Below, piece by piece: positions 35,357 through 44,103 of a stretch of DNA of 64,000 nucleotides. The position numbers were made by a program, and so were the translations under genes. This DNA comes from Archangium minus (GTDB lineage Bacteria; Myxococcota; Myxococcia; Myxococcales; Myxococcaceae): positions 3,472,001 to 3,536,000 of the forward strand of contig NZ_CP043494.1 of NCBI RefSeq assembly GCF_044360475.1, written 5' to 3'. How positions within the stretch are numbered: the first letter of the stretch is position 1; every line of letters starts with the position of its first letter. The notes under the pieces are model-generated. The model saw only the letters and a list, made by a program, of their open reading frames with translations, ran no database searches and was not told the origin of the DNA.

Positions 35357-36210
35357 GGTCCGGAAGTTACGTGGCGGACCTCCCCTGGCGCTTGAACGAA
35401 TGCGACAGGTGTGGGGGCTGAGGCTGGCTGGCGGAAGTCGCTCGGGGTTCGGCCCGTCAGCTCGCGGAACTCCCGTGTCATGTGCGCGTGGTCAGCGTAG
35501 CCAACCCGATGCGCCACTTCGGAGATGGAGCGGGTGGGGTGCTCGCGCAGGGCCGACAGGGCCTCCTGGAGCCGAGTGATGCGGGCATAGGTCCCCGGGG
35601 AGAAGCCCACGCGCTCCTTGAAGGCCCGCTGCAACGTCCGCGTGCTGAGGTGGAGTGCATCTGCCAGAGCGCCCGGGCGCAAGGTCTCCGGCCGGGCGAG
35701 CATGTGTCGCAAGGCCCGGTCGAAGCTGTCACCCGGTGGGTAGGGCACCCGCTGCAGGAGGGGAGTGAGCACCTGGCACATCGGCTCCAGTGAACCGGCG
35801 GCCAGCATCCGCTCCCCGAGCGTGTCCAGGGAGATGCCTCCAATCTCCTTCAGCTCCACTGCGCCGTTGACCAGCTCGGCGGGGCTGGCGTCCACGAGGC
35901 GGGGCATCGCCCCCGGATGAAAGTGCACAACGAAGTAGCCGTATCCAGCCTGTGTCGGGACATGGATGGAGCGTGTGAGGGGCCCGTAGAGGAAGGCCCG
36001 ACAGCGCTCGTCCGACAGCTCGAGGAGCAGGTCCACGTTGGCGTCGGGGATGACCTCATGCTCCCACGTGATGGAGGCTTTGGGCGGCACCCACAGCAGG
36101 AACTCCACCCGCTCCGCCAGGGCGGCGGGGGCGGGCTGCTGCTGTGTCCACCGGATGGGCTGGGTCGTGGCGGGCATGGCCGGGAAAATATAAACCCGGG
36201 GCCTGCTCAT
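35353..36210 (-). CDS. AraC-family transcriptional regulator
   Basis: 285 residues. The C-terminal 100 residues hold the paired helix-turn-helix of AraC/XylS proteins (GALADALHLSTRTLQRAF and SISEVAHRVGYADHAHMTREFRELTGRTP). The N-terminal part is a cupin-like sensing region with DANVDLLLELSD and VVHFHPGAMPRLV, resembling DUF6597-type domains. The start is uncertain: ATG 36210 shares CATG with the divergent methyltransferase-like gene, and ATG 36177 would leave a 31-bp AT-rich gap that could hold promoters. It is coupled to the downstream C45 gene. Confidence 0.85.
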   Translation of the reverse strand: MSRPRVYIFPAMPATTQPIRWTQQQPAPAALAERVEFLLWVPPKASITWEHEVIPDANVDLLLELSDERCRAFLYGPLTRSIHVPTQAGYGYFVVHFHPGAMPRLVDASPAELVNGAVELKEIGGISLDTLGERMLAAGSLEPMCQVLTPLLQRVPYPPGDSFDRALRHMLARPETLRPGALADALHLSTRTLQRAFKERVGFSPGTYARITRLQEALSALREHPTRSISEVAHRVGYADHAHMTREFRELTGRTPSDFRQPASAPTPVAFVQAPGEVRHVTSGP

Positions 36211-37015
36211 GACCTCCCTGGATAGGAAGACTCGAGGACGTACCTCTCACGGGCGCCTTCAATCACTCGACGCGTACCTGCTCTACCAGGAGCGCGAGTT
36301 GCTGACCCGGAGCGAGGGCTCGTGGGCGCGGGCCGCCTTCGTGGACCTCGGTTTCGGCGAGCACCCATGGACCACGCTGGAGAGCGCTCAGGCCTTCCGC
36401 GAGCTCAACCCGGGGCTTCCCGTGGTGGGCGTGGAACTGGAGCCCCAGCGCGTGGAGTCCGCCCAAGAACATGCCGACGCGCTCACCGACTTTCGACAGG
36501 GTGGCTTTGACCTGCCCCTGCGGCCTGGGGAGACCGTCCGCCTCATCCGCGCCATGAACCTGCTGCGCGGGTACCGCCCCGAGGAGGTGTCCGGCATTCA
36601 CCAGACGCTGGGCGGGGCGCTGCTGGAGGGAGGGCTCCTCGTCGAGGGCAGCACGGACACGTCCGGGGCTGTGCTGGTGGCGCACCTGCTCCGGCGTGTC
36701 CCAGAGGGGCTCTCGCGCGAGGCCCTGCTGTTCCATACCGACTTCAGCCGCGGCTTCGCGCCCGTCCTCTTCCGCGACTGGCTGCCCCGGGACTTTCGCC
36801 GCCGGGTGAAGCCCGGAGAGCCCATCCACGCCTTCTTCGCCCAGTGGATGGAGGCCTGGCAGCAGGCTCGCGAGGCGGGCCCGCTGGAGCCTCCCGAGGC
36901 CTTCCACCACTCCGTCCTCCGGCTGGCGACGCGCATGGAGGGCCTTGTCACGGACGCGTGGCTGCTCGCTCGGGGCTATCTACTCTGGAAGCCGCCCGGG
37001 GGCGTTTTCCGCTAG
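36209..37015 (+). CDS. Methyltransferase-like protein (class I SAM fold)
   Basis: 268 residues. AAFVDLGFGEHPWTTLES looks like a SAM motif I and PVVGVELEPQRVESAQEH like motif II; GGALLEGGLLVEGSTDTSG occupies the later beta-strand position. No substrate-specific motif is seen. It starts face to face with the AraC gene and is followed 14 bp later by the TonB-receptor gene on the same strand. Confidence 0.65.
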   Translation: MTSLDRKTRGRTSHGRLQSLDAYLLYQERELLTRSEGSWARAAFVDLGFGEHPWTTLESAQAFRELNPGLPVVGVELEPQRVESAQEHADALTDFRQGGFDLPLRPGETVRLIRAMNLLRGYRPEEVSGIHQTLGGALLEGGLLVEGSTDTSGAVLVAHLLRRVPEGLSREALLFHTDFSRGFAPVLFRDWLPRDFRRRVKPGEPIHAFFAQWMEAWQQAREAGPLEPPEAFHHSVLRLATRMEGLVTDAWLLARGYLLWKPPGGVFR

Positions 37016-37029
37016 CATGCGCCCCCACC

Positions 37030-39687
37030 GTGGCTCCGATCCGCTCCGCCCTCTGGTTGCTCCTCGCTGTTCTCTCCCTCTCCTCCGTGCAGGCGTGGGC
37101 CCAGTCCTACGACGGCGCGCGCAGGGAAGAGGTGGACGCTGGCGTCCATACCCCGGTGCTGACGAAGGCACCCGAGCTCCTCCACTTCGTGGAAGCCGTC
37201 TACCCGCCGGAGGCTGCGGCGATTGGCAAGACGGCCTCCGTGGAGATGCTCGTCACCATTGACGAGAAGGGCGCGGTGTCCGACGCGCAGGTGGTGACGC
37301 CCGTCGGTGATGGCTTCGACGAGGCGGCGCTCGCGGCGGTGCGGCAGTTCCAGTTCTCCCCGGCCGAGGTCGATGGTGTGCCGGCCCCCATTCAAATTCA
37401 GTACGTCTACAACTTCGTCCTCCAGCCGCCGAAGCCGGAGGAGTCCGCTCCGCCTCCGCCTCCTCCGCAGGCGACCCTCACCGGGCAACTGCTGGAGCGG
37501 GGCAGCCGCTCGCGCGTGGGTGGAGCCACGGTGCGCTGCGGGGATGAGCCGGAGGCCCCCGAGGCCCTCTCAGACGAGGAGGGCCGCTTCACCCTGCGGG
37601 TGGCGCCCGGCGAGTGTGATGTGCGCGTGGTGGCCAACGACTACCATCTCTTCACCACGAAGGAGACGCTCGCTCCGAACGAGACGACGGAGGTCATCTT
37701 CTACCTGCTGCCCAAGGCCCCGGGCTTCGAGACGGTGGTGCGCGGCGTGCGCGAGAAGAAGGAGGTGGTGCGCCGCACCCTGGAGCGCCAGGAGCTGCAG
37801 AAGGTACCGGGCACCTTCGGAGACCCCATCCGCGTGGTGCAGAACCTGCCTGGCGTGGCGCGCGCGCCCCTCATCTCCGGGCAGCTCATCGTGCGTGGCG
37901 CGGCGCCGGACCAGACGCTCACCTTCTTCGACGGCGTGCAGGTGCCGCTCCTCTATCACCTGGGCGGCGGACCCTCGGTGCTCAACGCCGAGTTCATCGA
38001 TCGCGTGGACTTCTACCCGGGCGGCTTCGGCTCTCGCTACGGCCGGGCGGTGGGCGGCGCGGTGGACGTGGCCACGCGCAAGGGGGCCAGCGACACGCTG
38101 CACGGCTCGGTGAAGATCGACCTGCTGGACTCGGGCTTCTTCGTCGAGGCCCCTGTCACCGACGGCATCTCCGTCGCCGCCGCCGCACGGCGTTCGTACG
38201 TGGACGCGCTCCTGCCCTTCGTTCTGCCCGAGGACCCCGAGGGGGGAACGCTGCTCGTGCTGCCGCGCTACTGGGACTACCAGGTGCGCATGGACTTCGG
38301 AGGGAAGCGCGGGGGCGAGCCCGCAGCCGCCGGACGCCACAGCGGGTACGTGATGGCCTTCGGCTCGGACGACCTCCTGAACGTGGTGGCCACTGGCGGC
38401 GGACGCAACCGCGACGTCACCGTGGACGCGCACACGCTCTTCCACCGCGTCACGGGCAACTGGACGTATCGCCTCGGCAACCTCACCTCCGTGTTCACCC
38501 CGTACGCGGGCTATGACCTGGCCAGCCTCGGCTTCGGCGAGACGAACCTCGACGCGAACATCTGGTCGATTGGCGGGCGCGAGGACCTCTCGCTGGAGCT
38601 CAACTCCTGGCTCACCGCTCGCGTCGGCGCGGACACGCGCTTCGAGCACACGGTGGCCGAGGGCCAACTGCCCGTCCTGGGTGGCGTCCAGTACCCGGCC
38701 TTCCCCGGCGCCGAGCCCAAGGCGGAGCTGCAGCAGCTCAAGCGGACGGTCAACGCCTTCGATGGCGCGCTCTACGGAGAGCTGGACCTCAAGTGGGGGC
38801 CGGTGTCGCTGACGCCCGGCGTGCGCGCCACCTATGCCCGCATCTATGGCCAACAGCGCGTCGTCTTCGACCCGCGGCTGTGGGCGCGCTATCAGCCCAC
38901 GGAGAAGACGGCCCTCAAGGGCAGCGTGGGCCTCTACAGCCAGCCGCCCCAGGCGTTCAACCTGGAGCCCGCGCCGCTGGGCAACCCGAACCTCAACCAC
39001 GAGCGGGCCTTCCAGACGAGCCTGGGCGTGGAGCATCAGCTCACGGACGCCCTCAGCGTGGACGTCACGGGCTACTACAACCGGCGCTATGACCTGGTCG
39101 TCTCTCCGGGTGAGGCGGTGGTGAACGCGGACGGCACGCAGACGCGCTACCAGTACGGCAACCGGGGCCTGGGGCGCGCCTACGGCATGGAGGTGATGCT
39201 GCGGCACGCGGTGACGCGCAACTTCTTCGGCTGGCTGGCCTACACCCTCAACCGCTCCGAGCAGCGGCGTATCGGGGGCAACGACTACCGCCTGACCACG
39301 TTTGACCAGACGCACATCCTCACCGCGGTGGCCAGCTACCGGCTGCCGTATGGCTTTGAGGTGGGCGCGCGCATGCGCTACGTCACCGGCAGGCCCACCA
39401 CGCCGCTGCAGCACGTCTTCGACGTCTACGACGTGGATCGCAACGGCTTCGAGGGCACGTACGGCGAGGCCAACTCCATCCGCTTCACGCCCTTCCACCA
39501 GCTGGACGTGCGGCTGGAGAAGAGCTGGCTCTTCCAGCGCTGGACGCTCTCCGCCTACATCGATGTGCAGAACGTCTACAACGCCTCCAACGTGGAGGCG
39601 ACCTTCACCGACTACCGCTACCGCGAGCTCTTCGAGGTGCCTGGCATCCCGATCCTCCCGGTCCTCGGCGTCAAGGGGAGCTTCTGA
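37030..39687 (+). CDS. TonB-dependent receptor with an N-terminal TonB-like domain
   Basis: 885 residues from GTG 37030; upstream ribosome site is weak. Signal peptide to about residue 25 (AQA/WAQ), then a TonB_C-like domain at about 45-130 (AVYPPEAAAIGKTASVEMLV, DEAALAAVRQFQFSPA), a Pro-rich hinge, a carboxypeptidase-regulatory-like domain (LTGQLLERGSRSRVGGATV), a plug (PLISGQLIVRGAAPDQTLTF, GGFGSRYGRAVGG) and a C-terminal 22-strand barrel ending in Phe. Receptors import siderophores, vitamins or peptides. Having the TonB-like module on the receptor itself is notable. A lipoprotein gene follows by 3 bp. Confidence 0.88.
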   Translation: MAPIRSALWLLLAVLSLSSVQAWAQSYDGARREEVDAGVHTPVLTKAPELLHFVEAVYPPEAAAIGKTASVEMLVTIDEKGAVSDAQVVTPVGDGFDEAALAAVRQFQFSPAEVDGVPAPIQIQYVYNFVLQPPKPEESAPPPPPPQATLTGQLLERGSRSRVGGATVRCGDEPEAPEALSDEEGRFTLRVAPGECDVRVVANDYHLFTTKETLAPNETTEVIFYLLPKAPGFETVVRGVREKKEVVRRTLERQELQKVPGTFGDPIRVVQNLPGVARAPLISGQLIVRGAAPDQTLTFFDGVQVPLLYHLGGGPSVLNAEFIDRVDFYPGGFGSRYGRAVGGAVDVATRKGASDTLHGSVKIDLLDSGFFVEAPVTDGISVAAAARRSYVDALLPFVLPEDPEGGTLLVLPRYWDYQVRMDFGGKRGGEPAAAGRHSGYVMAFGSDDLLNVVATGGGRNRDVTVDAHTLFHRVTGNWTYRLGNLTSVFTPYAGYDLASLGFGETNLDANIWSIGGREDLSLELNSWLTARVGADTRFEHTVAEGQLPVLGGVQYPAFPGAEPKAELQQLKRTVNAFDGALYGELDLKWGPVSLTPGVRATYARIYGQQRVVFDPRLWARYQPTEKTALKGSVGLYSQPPQAFNLEPAPLGNPNLNHERAFQTSLGVEHQLTDALSVDVTGYYNRRYDLVVSPGEAVVNADGTQTRYQYGNRGLGRAYGMEVMLRHAVTRNFFGWLAYTLNRSEQRRIGGNDYRLTTFDQTHILTAVASYRLPYGFEVGARMRYVTGRPTTPLQHVFDVYDVDRNGFEGTYGEANSIRFTPFHQLDVRLEKSWLFQRWTLSAYIDVQNVYNASNVEATFTDYRYRELFEVPGIPILPVLGVKGSF

Positions 39688-39690
39688 GTC

Positions 39691-40605
39691 ATGCGCTACC
39701 TGTCTGTCGTCCTCGGCCTGCTGCTGTGCTCCGCCTGCGTGGGGTCCGAGGACAACCCGTCGAATGTGAAGGACCTGCGCGTGCTCGCCATCCGGATGGA
39801 TCCTCCGGAGTTGTTCTCCGACACGTGCTCCACGGACCCTGCTGCGCTCATCGGCACGCTCGTGCGCCCGGTGCGCGTCACCGCGCTCCTTCCGGATCCG
39901 GCTGGGAATGGTCGCGACCTCGACTACACCCTGTGGGCTTGTGTCGACCCGGGGGATGAGACCTGCCAGGGCGAGCGCGTGGAGGTGGCCCGTGGCGTCA
40001 CCCAGGGGGGCGAGCTGGTCATCGACCTCACCCCGGGTCCGGGCGCGGCGCGGCTGGAAGATGGCACGTTGGTCGCGCAGAAGGTGCTCGCGGAGGACAC
40101 GTACCGGGGCTTGGGCGGCGTGCGCCTTCCCCTGGTGCTGTGGGTACGCGGCGGTGACGAGCAGGTCTACGCGCAGAAGCTGATGGTGTACGGCTGCCGC
40201 TTCTTCCCGGAGATGAAGCCCAACGAGCAGCCAGCGCTGCCGGGCCTGTTGCTGGAAGGCCAGCCATGGGAGGCGGAGGTGGCGCGTGAGCTGTCCGGCC
40301 CGGGTCCTTTCAAGCTGGAGCCGCAGGACTTCTCCTCGTTCGAGGAGTCGTACGTGGTGCCCTCCTTCGAGCTCAAGCCCGTGCACCTCGAGGAGTCCTG
40401 GGAGCTCAGTTGGCTGAGCACGTTGGGGACCATCTCGCCCAACAACACGGGTGGGGCTGACCTGGGCGGTGGTGAGGAGCGGCACAACGTGGAGTGGCAG
40501 CCCCCGTCGAACGCGCAGGCCCAGGAGGTTCGCTTCTGGGTGGTGGTGCGTGACGGACGCGGTGGCATGTCCTGGGTGACGCGGACGGTGAAGTACACGC
40601 CGTGA
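39691..40605 (+). CDS. Lipoprotein accompanying the TonB receptor
   Basis: A 304-residue protein with lipobox CSAC (LLLCSACVGSE). It has several Cys residues (FSDTCSTDP, LWACVDPGDETC, YGCRFFPEM) and a C-terminal domain EVRFWVVVRDGRGGMSWVTR resembling a beta-sandwich. No family is recognised. Only 3 bp separate it from the receptor stop, so it is a probable partner, for example a surface substrate-binding lipoprotein; this is inference. Confidence 0.78.
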   Translation: MRYLSVVLGLLLCSACVGSEDNPSNVKDLRVLAIRMDPPELFSDTCSTDPAALIGTLVRPVRVTALLPDPAGNGRDLDYTLWACVDPGDETCQGERVEVARGVTQGGELVIDLTPGPGAARLEDGTLVAQKVLAEDTYRGLGGVRLPLVLWVRGGDEQVYAQKLMVYGCRFFPEMKPNEQPALPGLLLEGQPWEAEVARELSGPGPFKLEPQDFSSFEESYVVPSFELKPVHLEESWELSWLSTLGTISPNNTGGADLGGGEERHNVEWQPPSNAQAQEVRFWVVVRDGRGGMSWVTRTVKYTP

Positions 40606-40716
40606 GCCGCAGGCGTTGGGCCGCACCTGCTGGCCGTGGTGCCCGGGACTTGCACCGGGCTACCGTGCGCGCATGCGATTCTTCCGGGTTGGACGCGGGT
40701 TCATGAGGGGGCGGTC

Positions 40717-41214
40717 ATGAGCGCCCCTCGGAAACCGCTGCACAAGGGCATGCTCGTCGGCGGCGTCGTCGTGGGACTGGGCGTGGGCCTGGTCGCCTTC
40801 GGGCTTGGCGCGGGGGTTCTCGCGTACACCCTCGTCAAGAAGGCGGAGAAGGAGGCGCGCGCGGGTTGGACGCTCGTCCCGGTCATCGTCCCACAGCGTG
40901 ACTTCGCGCCCGGTGAGGTGTTGACGCTCGATGAGTTGGCGCAGCGCTCCGCTCCCGAGCAGCTCGTTACGTCCTCCATGGTTCGTCCGGATTCGGCGAC
41001 CTACGTGGTTGGCCAGGCGCTCACCGTTCCCGTGCAGGCGGGCGAGCCGCTGCGCTGGGCGTTCTTCGCTGCGGCCACGGAAAAGCTCGAGCCCTCGGAG
41101 CGCCTGCTCTCCGATGAGTGCCAGCGTGCGCTCGACCTGCAACCGAACCGCTCCAGGCCGGATCAGACCGCGGGGAAGATCCGTGAACGGCTGGTCGGGG
41201 GAGGTTCGCGATGA
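40717..41214 (+). CDS. SAF-domain (CpaB-like) membrane protein 1
   Basis: 165 residues: one N-terminal transmembrane helix (GMLVGGVVVGLGVGLVAFGLG) and a SAF domain (VPQRDFAPGEVLTLDELAQR, YVVGQALTVPVQAGEPLRW), as in CpaB/RcpC Flp-pilus assembly proteins, which are usually longer with two such modules. A C-terminal tail includes LLSDECQRALD. It ends in ATGA overlap with the next gene. Confidence 0.8.
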   Translation: MSAPRKPLHKGMLVGGVVVGLGVGLVAFGLGAGVLAYTLVKKAEKEARAGWTLVPVIVPQRDFAPGEVLTLDELAQRSAPEQLVTSSMVRPDSATYVVGQALTVPVQAGEPLRWAFFAAATEKLEPSERLLSDECQRALDLQPNRSRPDQTAGKIRERLVGGGSR

Positions 41215-42026
41215 GGTCCTTCCTCCTGGGCGCGCTGATCGGCCTCGTCGTGAGCTGCGCGGTGATGGGCCTGCTCGCGGCTCTCACCATTCCGAAGCGG
41301 ATGCAGGATGCCCGCTATGGCTGGGCGCTGAAGCCCACCCTCACCCTCGTGAGGGATGTCGAGGCGGGAGAGGTGCTCAAGGACGAGGACCTTGCGGAAG
41401 TCGCCTTCCCAGAGCAGTTCGTCCCGGAGTCGTTCATCCAGCCCAAGGATCGGCGAGCGGTGGTTGGGAAGGCCCTCACCCTGGGGATGGTGAAGGGAGA
41501 CGTCCTGGCCTGGTCGGTGTTTGCCCAACAGCAATCCCAAGAGCAGGTGCGGGCTTGCATCGCCGACGGGCGCACCGCCTTCAAGGAGGCCGGTGAGCGA
41601 GCGCGGGATGCGGCCATCCAGGCCTTCACGCAGCGCAGTGGCCCTCCGCCCACAAGCCCCCCGCCGCCAGTGCCCGCCTTCAAGTTCGACGCGAAGGGGC
41701 AGACCCCGGTCGTCGTGGTGACGCAGGAAGTGGCGGAGGGAAGCCGGATTCCCGCGTCGGCACTGGAGATCCGGAAGATGCCTCGGGCGCTGGTGACGCC
41801 GAGCGTGGTGCCTGGGGACGCCTTGGAGTCCGTGGTGGGGGCCCTGGCGGTGGTGGGGATGCAGCCGGGAGATGCGCTGCGCTGGCAGTTCCTGGATGAC
41901 CCGGACCAGCCGCGCTCCACGGGCGCATGCGTGATGCAGGCCGGCGCGGCGAGCGACAAGGAGCGCGCTGCCGTAGCCAGGGCGCGGGCCGAGGCGTTCT
42001 TCGGTGTTGCCACGGAGGGTCACTGA
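41211..42026 (+). CDS. SAF-domain (CpaB-like) membrane protein 2
   Basis: 271 residues: N-terminal helix (FLLGALIGLVVSCAVMGLLAAL), SAF domain 1 (LVRDVEAGEVLKDEDLAEV, VVGKALTLGMVKGDVLAW), a Pro-rich spacer, and SAF domain 2 (VTQEVAEGSRIPASALEIR, VVGALAVVGMQPGDALRWQF). It overlaps gene 1 by ATGA and is one base from gene 3. The middle of the triplet is therefore a two-module version of its neighbours. Confidence 0.82.
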   Translation: MRSFLLGALIGLVVSCAVMGLLAALTIPKRMQDARYGWALKPTLTLVRDVEAGEVLKDEDLAEVAFPEQFVPESFIQPKDRRAVVGKALTLGMVKGDVLAWSVFAQQQSQEQVRACIADGRTAFKEAGERARDAAIQAFTQRSGPPPTSPPPPVPAFKFDAKGQTPVVVVTQEVAEGSRIPASALEIRKMPRALVTPSVVPGDALESVVGALAVVGMQPGDALRWQFLDDPDQPRSTGACVMQAGAASDKERAAVARARAEAFFGVATEGH

Positions 42027-42027
42027 G

Positions 42028-42456
42028 ATGCGTCCACATCATCTGCTGCTGTTCGTGCCGCTGCTCGTGATCCTGCTGGGCGCGCGGCCCGAGAAGGGAG
42101 CCCGGCGGGCTCCGACTCCCGAGCGGGTCTCCGTAATCGTCGCGATGCGGGATCTCGCGACGGGCGAGCGCGTGACCGAGGCGGACGTCGCCAACATCCA
42201 GGTCTCCAAGGAGTGGGTCACCTCGTCGTTCGTCCAGTGGGACTCTCGCCAGTACATCATCGGGCAGCGCGTGCTCCTGCCCGTCATGAAGGGAGACCTG
42301 CTCTCCTGGAACCTGTTCGAGACCACGTCCGACACCACGCTCCGTGAGCGCTGCGCCAGCGCGACGGGCCAGCCGGCGACGGCGGCCGAACAGGTCTCGA
42401 GGGCGAGGCAGACCCTCGTCGAGCGCCCGCGGGAAGAGTCCTCGCCGGGGCACTGA
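42028..42456 (+). CDS. SAF-domain (CpaB-like) membrane protein 3
   Basis: 142 residues: N-terminal hydrophobic segment (HLLLFVPLLVILLG) then one SAF domain (VAMRDLATGERVTEADVAN, IIGQRVLLPVMKGDLLSWNLF). The ATG at 42028 is one base after the stop of gene 2. With genes 1 and 2 it makes four SAF modules in three coupled genes. No pilin, secretin or TadA-type ATPase gene is nearby. Confidence 0.8.
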   Translation: MRPHHLLLFVPLLVILLGARPEKGARRAPTPERVSVIVAMRDLATGERVTEADVANIQVSKEWVTSSFVQWDSRQYIIGQRVLLPVMKGDLLSWNLFETTSDTTLRERCASATGQPATAAEQVSRARQTLVERPREESSPGH

Positions 42457-42508
42457 CGGCACGGGGCTGGGCGAGACCGGGGGCTGCTCGGTCTCTTTTC
42501 ATCGCTCC

Positions 42509-43195
42509 CTACGCATGGGCGGGGGCGCACAGCCGCGCGCGCAGCGTGGCCACGGGGGTCTCCCAGTGCTCCTCGAACCAGAAGTCGAGGAACCGCGGGG
42601 ACGCGCGGCCACGGCGGTACGCGGCCCACAGCCGCCGCAGGTACTCGGACCGCTCGACGCCGGACTGCGGAGCCTTGAGCTGTCCAATCGTGCCGTTCAG
42701 CAGGACGAGCATCGTGGTCCGGAGCCCCAGGTTGCCCAGGACGTACGCCTGTAGCTCCATCTCGCCCACCACGTCCGTGCCGTAGCCCGTCAGCACGTGC
42801 AACAGATCATGCGTCTCGCGGTAGCGCTTGGAGAGGAAGTCGATGTCGCTCTTGAGCTCGAGCGTCGTTGCAAAGGGCGAGATCTTGTTGTCGCGGTAGT
42901 AGCGCGCGAACTCATGGCCGAGCGTTCCCTCGGGCAGGCGCTCGAACGCGGCCAGATCCAGTTCCCGGGCCTCCAGGGAAGGGCGTTTGGACAGCATGCG
43001 GCGCCCCTCTTCGCTGCGCTGGAACTGCTGGGCGAGCGATGCGTAGACGTTGGCATTGAGGCTCAGGTTGAACGTCTGACCGTAGGTGGGATTCGTTGCG
43101 TCATTCCTGAGCTCCTTCAGGCACCGGCGCGCCACGCGCAGGCGGGTGAACAGGGACGCGTTGTCGGGCAGGGACAGGGTCTGGGTATAGCTCAT
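42509..43195 (-). CDS. Coq4-family protein
   Basis: 228 residues from ATG 43195. The Coq4 metal motif HDxxH-x11-E is present: His129, Asp130, His133 and Glu145 in ETHDLLHVLTGYGTDVVGE. EARELDLAAFERLPEGTLG and EFARYYRDNKISP also fit the family. Eukaryotic Coq4 acts in ubiquinone head-group modification. Myxobacteria are thought to rely on menaquinone, so a different substrate is likely here. The open frame extends to 43372 but similarity begins at 43195. It converges on the SAF genes. Confidence 0.85.
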   Translation of the reverse strand: MSYTQTLSLPDNASLFTRLRVARRCLKELRNDATNPTYGQTFNLSLNANVYASLAQQFQRSEEGRRMLSKRPSLEARELDLAAFERLPEGTLGHEFARYYRDNKISPFATTLELKSDIDFLSKRYRETHDLLHVLTGYGTDVVGEMELQAYVLGNLGLRTTMLVLLNGTIGQLKAPQSGVERSEYLRRLWAAYRRGRASPRFLDFWFEEHWETPVATLRARLCAPAHA

Positions 43196-43491
43196 AGGGG
43201 TTGGCTCACAGGGTTGGATTCGTTTGTTTCGTAAACGGTGTGCGAAGCAAACCATCCTGTCAACGTCGCGGCACGGGGATGCGGCCAGAACTGTTGAAGC
43301 TTGGATTCGGACACCAGGCACATGGCTGGCACAGGCGCTGGCACGGCTGGCACAGCCCTCCTCCGGTGCCATCCACGCGTCCCGGAGGCCTTCTCCGAGG
43401 GGGAGACGCGCGCGGCTGAGTCGAAGGACGTCGGCACACGGGTTGCTCTAGCCCTGAGCATCACCCGAACGACTCAGAAAGGTCGCTCACC

Positions 43492-43929
43492 ATGAACCTG
43501 AAGACGCTGAAGTGCCTCTCTCTCCTCGCTGTGGGTTTTGGTTTCTCGGTTGGCTGCGGCGGCGCGCCCACGGACGAGTCCCTGCCGGGCGAGGACGCTG
43601 TGCCCTCCGAGGGGACCGTGTCCGCCCAGGCCTGCCCCATTGATGGCTGCCCGGGCCCAGGCGATGACGAGGAGCCCATCACGCTCTCGCTGAAGTGCGT
43701 GGCGAACTACCCCTTCGTGGGGTTGGAGATCACCAACACCTCCACCACCGTCAGCGTGCCGGCCGACGCCACCATCACGGCCACGGTGAAGTACGGCTAC
43801 CACGCGGCCGTCAAGCGCACCCTCGCGGGCCCGCTCGCGAAGGGCCAGACCAAGATCCTCTGGGTGGACCCGATCGGCTCGGACTACCCCTTGAGCTGCA
43901 CCGCCTCGGCGCTCTGGTACAAGCTGTAG
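43492..43929 (+). CDS. Small lipoprotein
   Basis: 145 residues: lipoprotein signal ending in GCGG, an acidic Ser/Pro linker, VSAQACPIDGCPGPGDD, then a beta-sandwich-like body (ITLSLKCVANYPFVG, KYGYHAAVKRTLAG). Family unknown. Its layout (GCGG, acidic linker, VSxQA, Cys) matches the small lipoprotein at 59454. A strong hairpin terminator follows at 43949. Confidence 0.7.
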   Translation: MNLKTLKCLSLLAVGFGFSVGCGGAPTDESLPGEDAVPSEGTVSAQACPIDGCPGPGDDEEPITLSLKCVANYPFVGLEITNTSTTVSVPADATITATVKYGYHAAVKRTLAGPLAKGQTKILWVDPIGSDYPLSCTASALWYKL

Positions 43930-43948
43930 GGGTTCCGTGGTTCCCCAT

Positions 43949-43980
43949 GGGCCTGTCACTGCCGGGGGGGTGACAGGCCC
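43949..43980 (+). terminator. Hairpin terminator after small lipoprotein gene
   Basis: GGGCCTGTCAC (43949-43959) pairs perfectly with GTGACAGGCCC (43970-43980) across a G-rich loop of ten bases, 20 bp after the stop. No T-run follows, as is common in high-GC genomes. Confidence 0.75.
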
Positions 43981-44103
43981 CCAGCTCCATGCCTCGCTGG
44001 AGTCACTGGCTCGCACGCTCCCCGAGGTGCGGCTGAGTGGGCCCTTCAAATGAGGTAGCATCCGGACACCTCATCAACGCATCCCCGGGGGGGAGCTCTC
44101 CAC

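Noticed and set aside
37570..40626. 1018-codon minus-strand frame opposite the TonB receptor
   Set aside because: Compositional shadow with His/Arg/Val-rich product.
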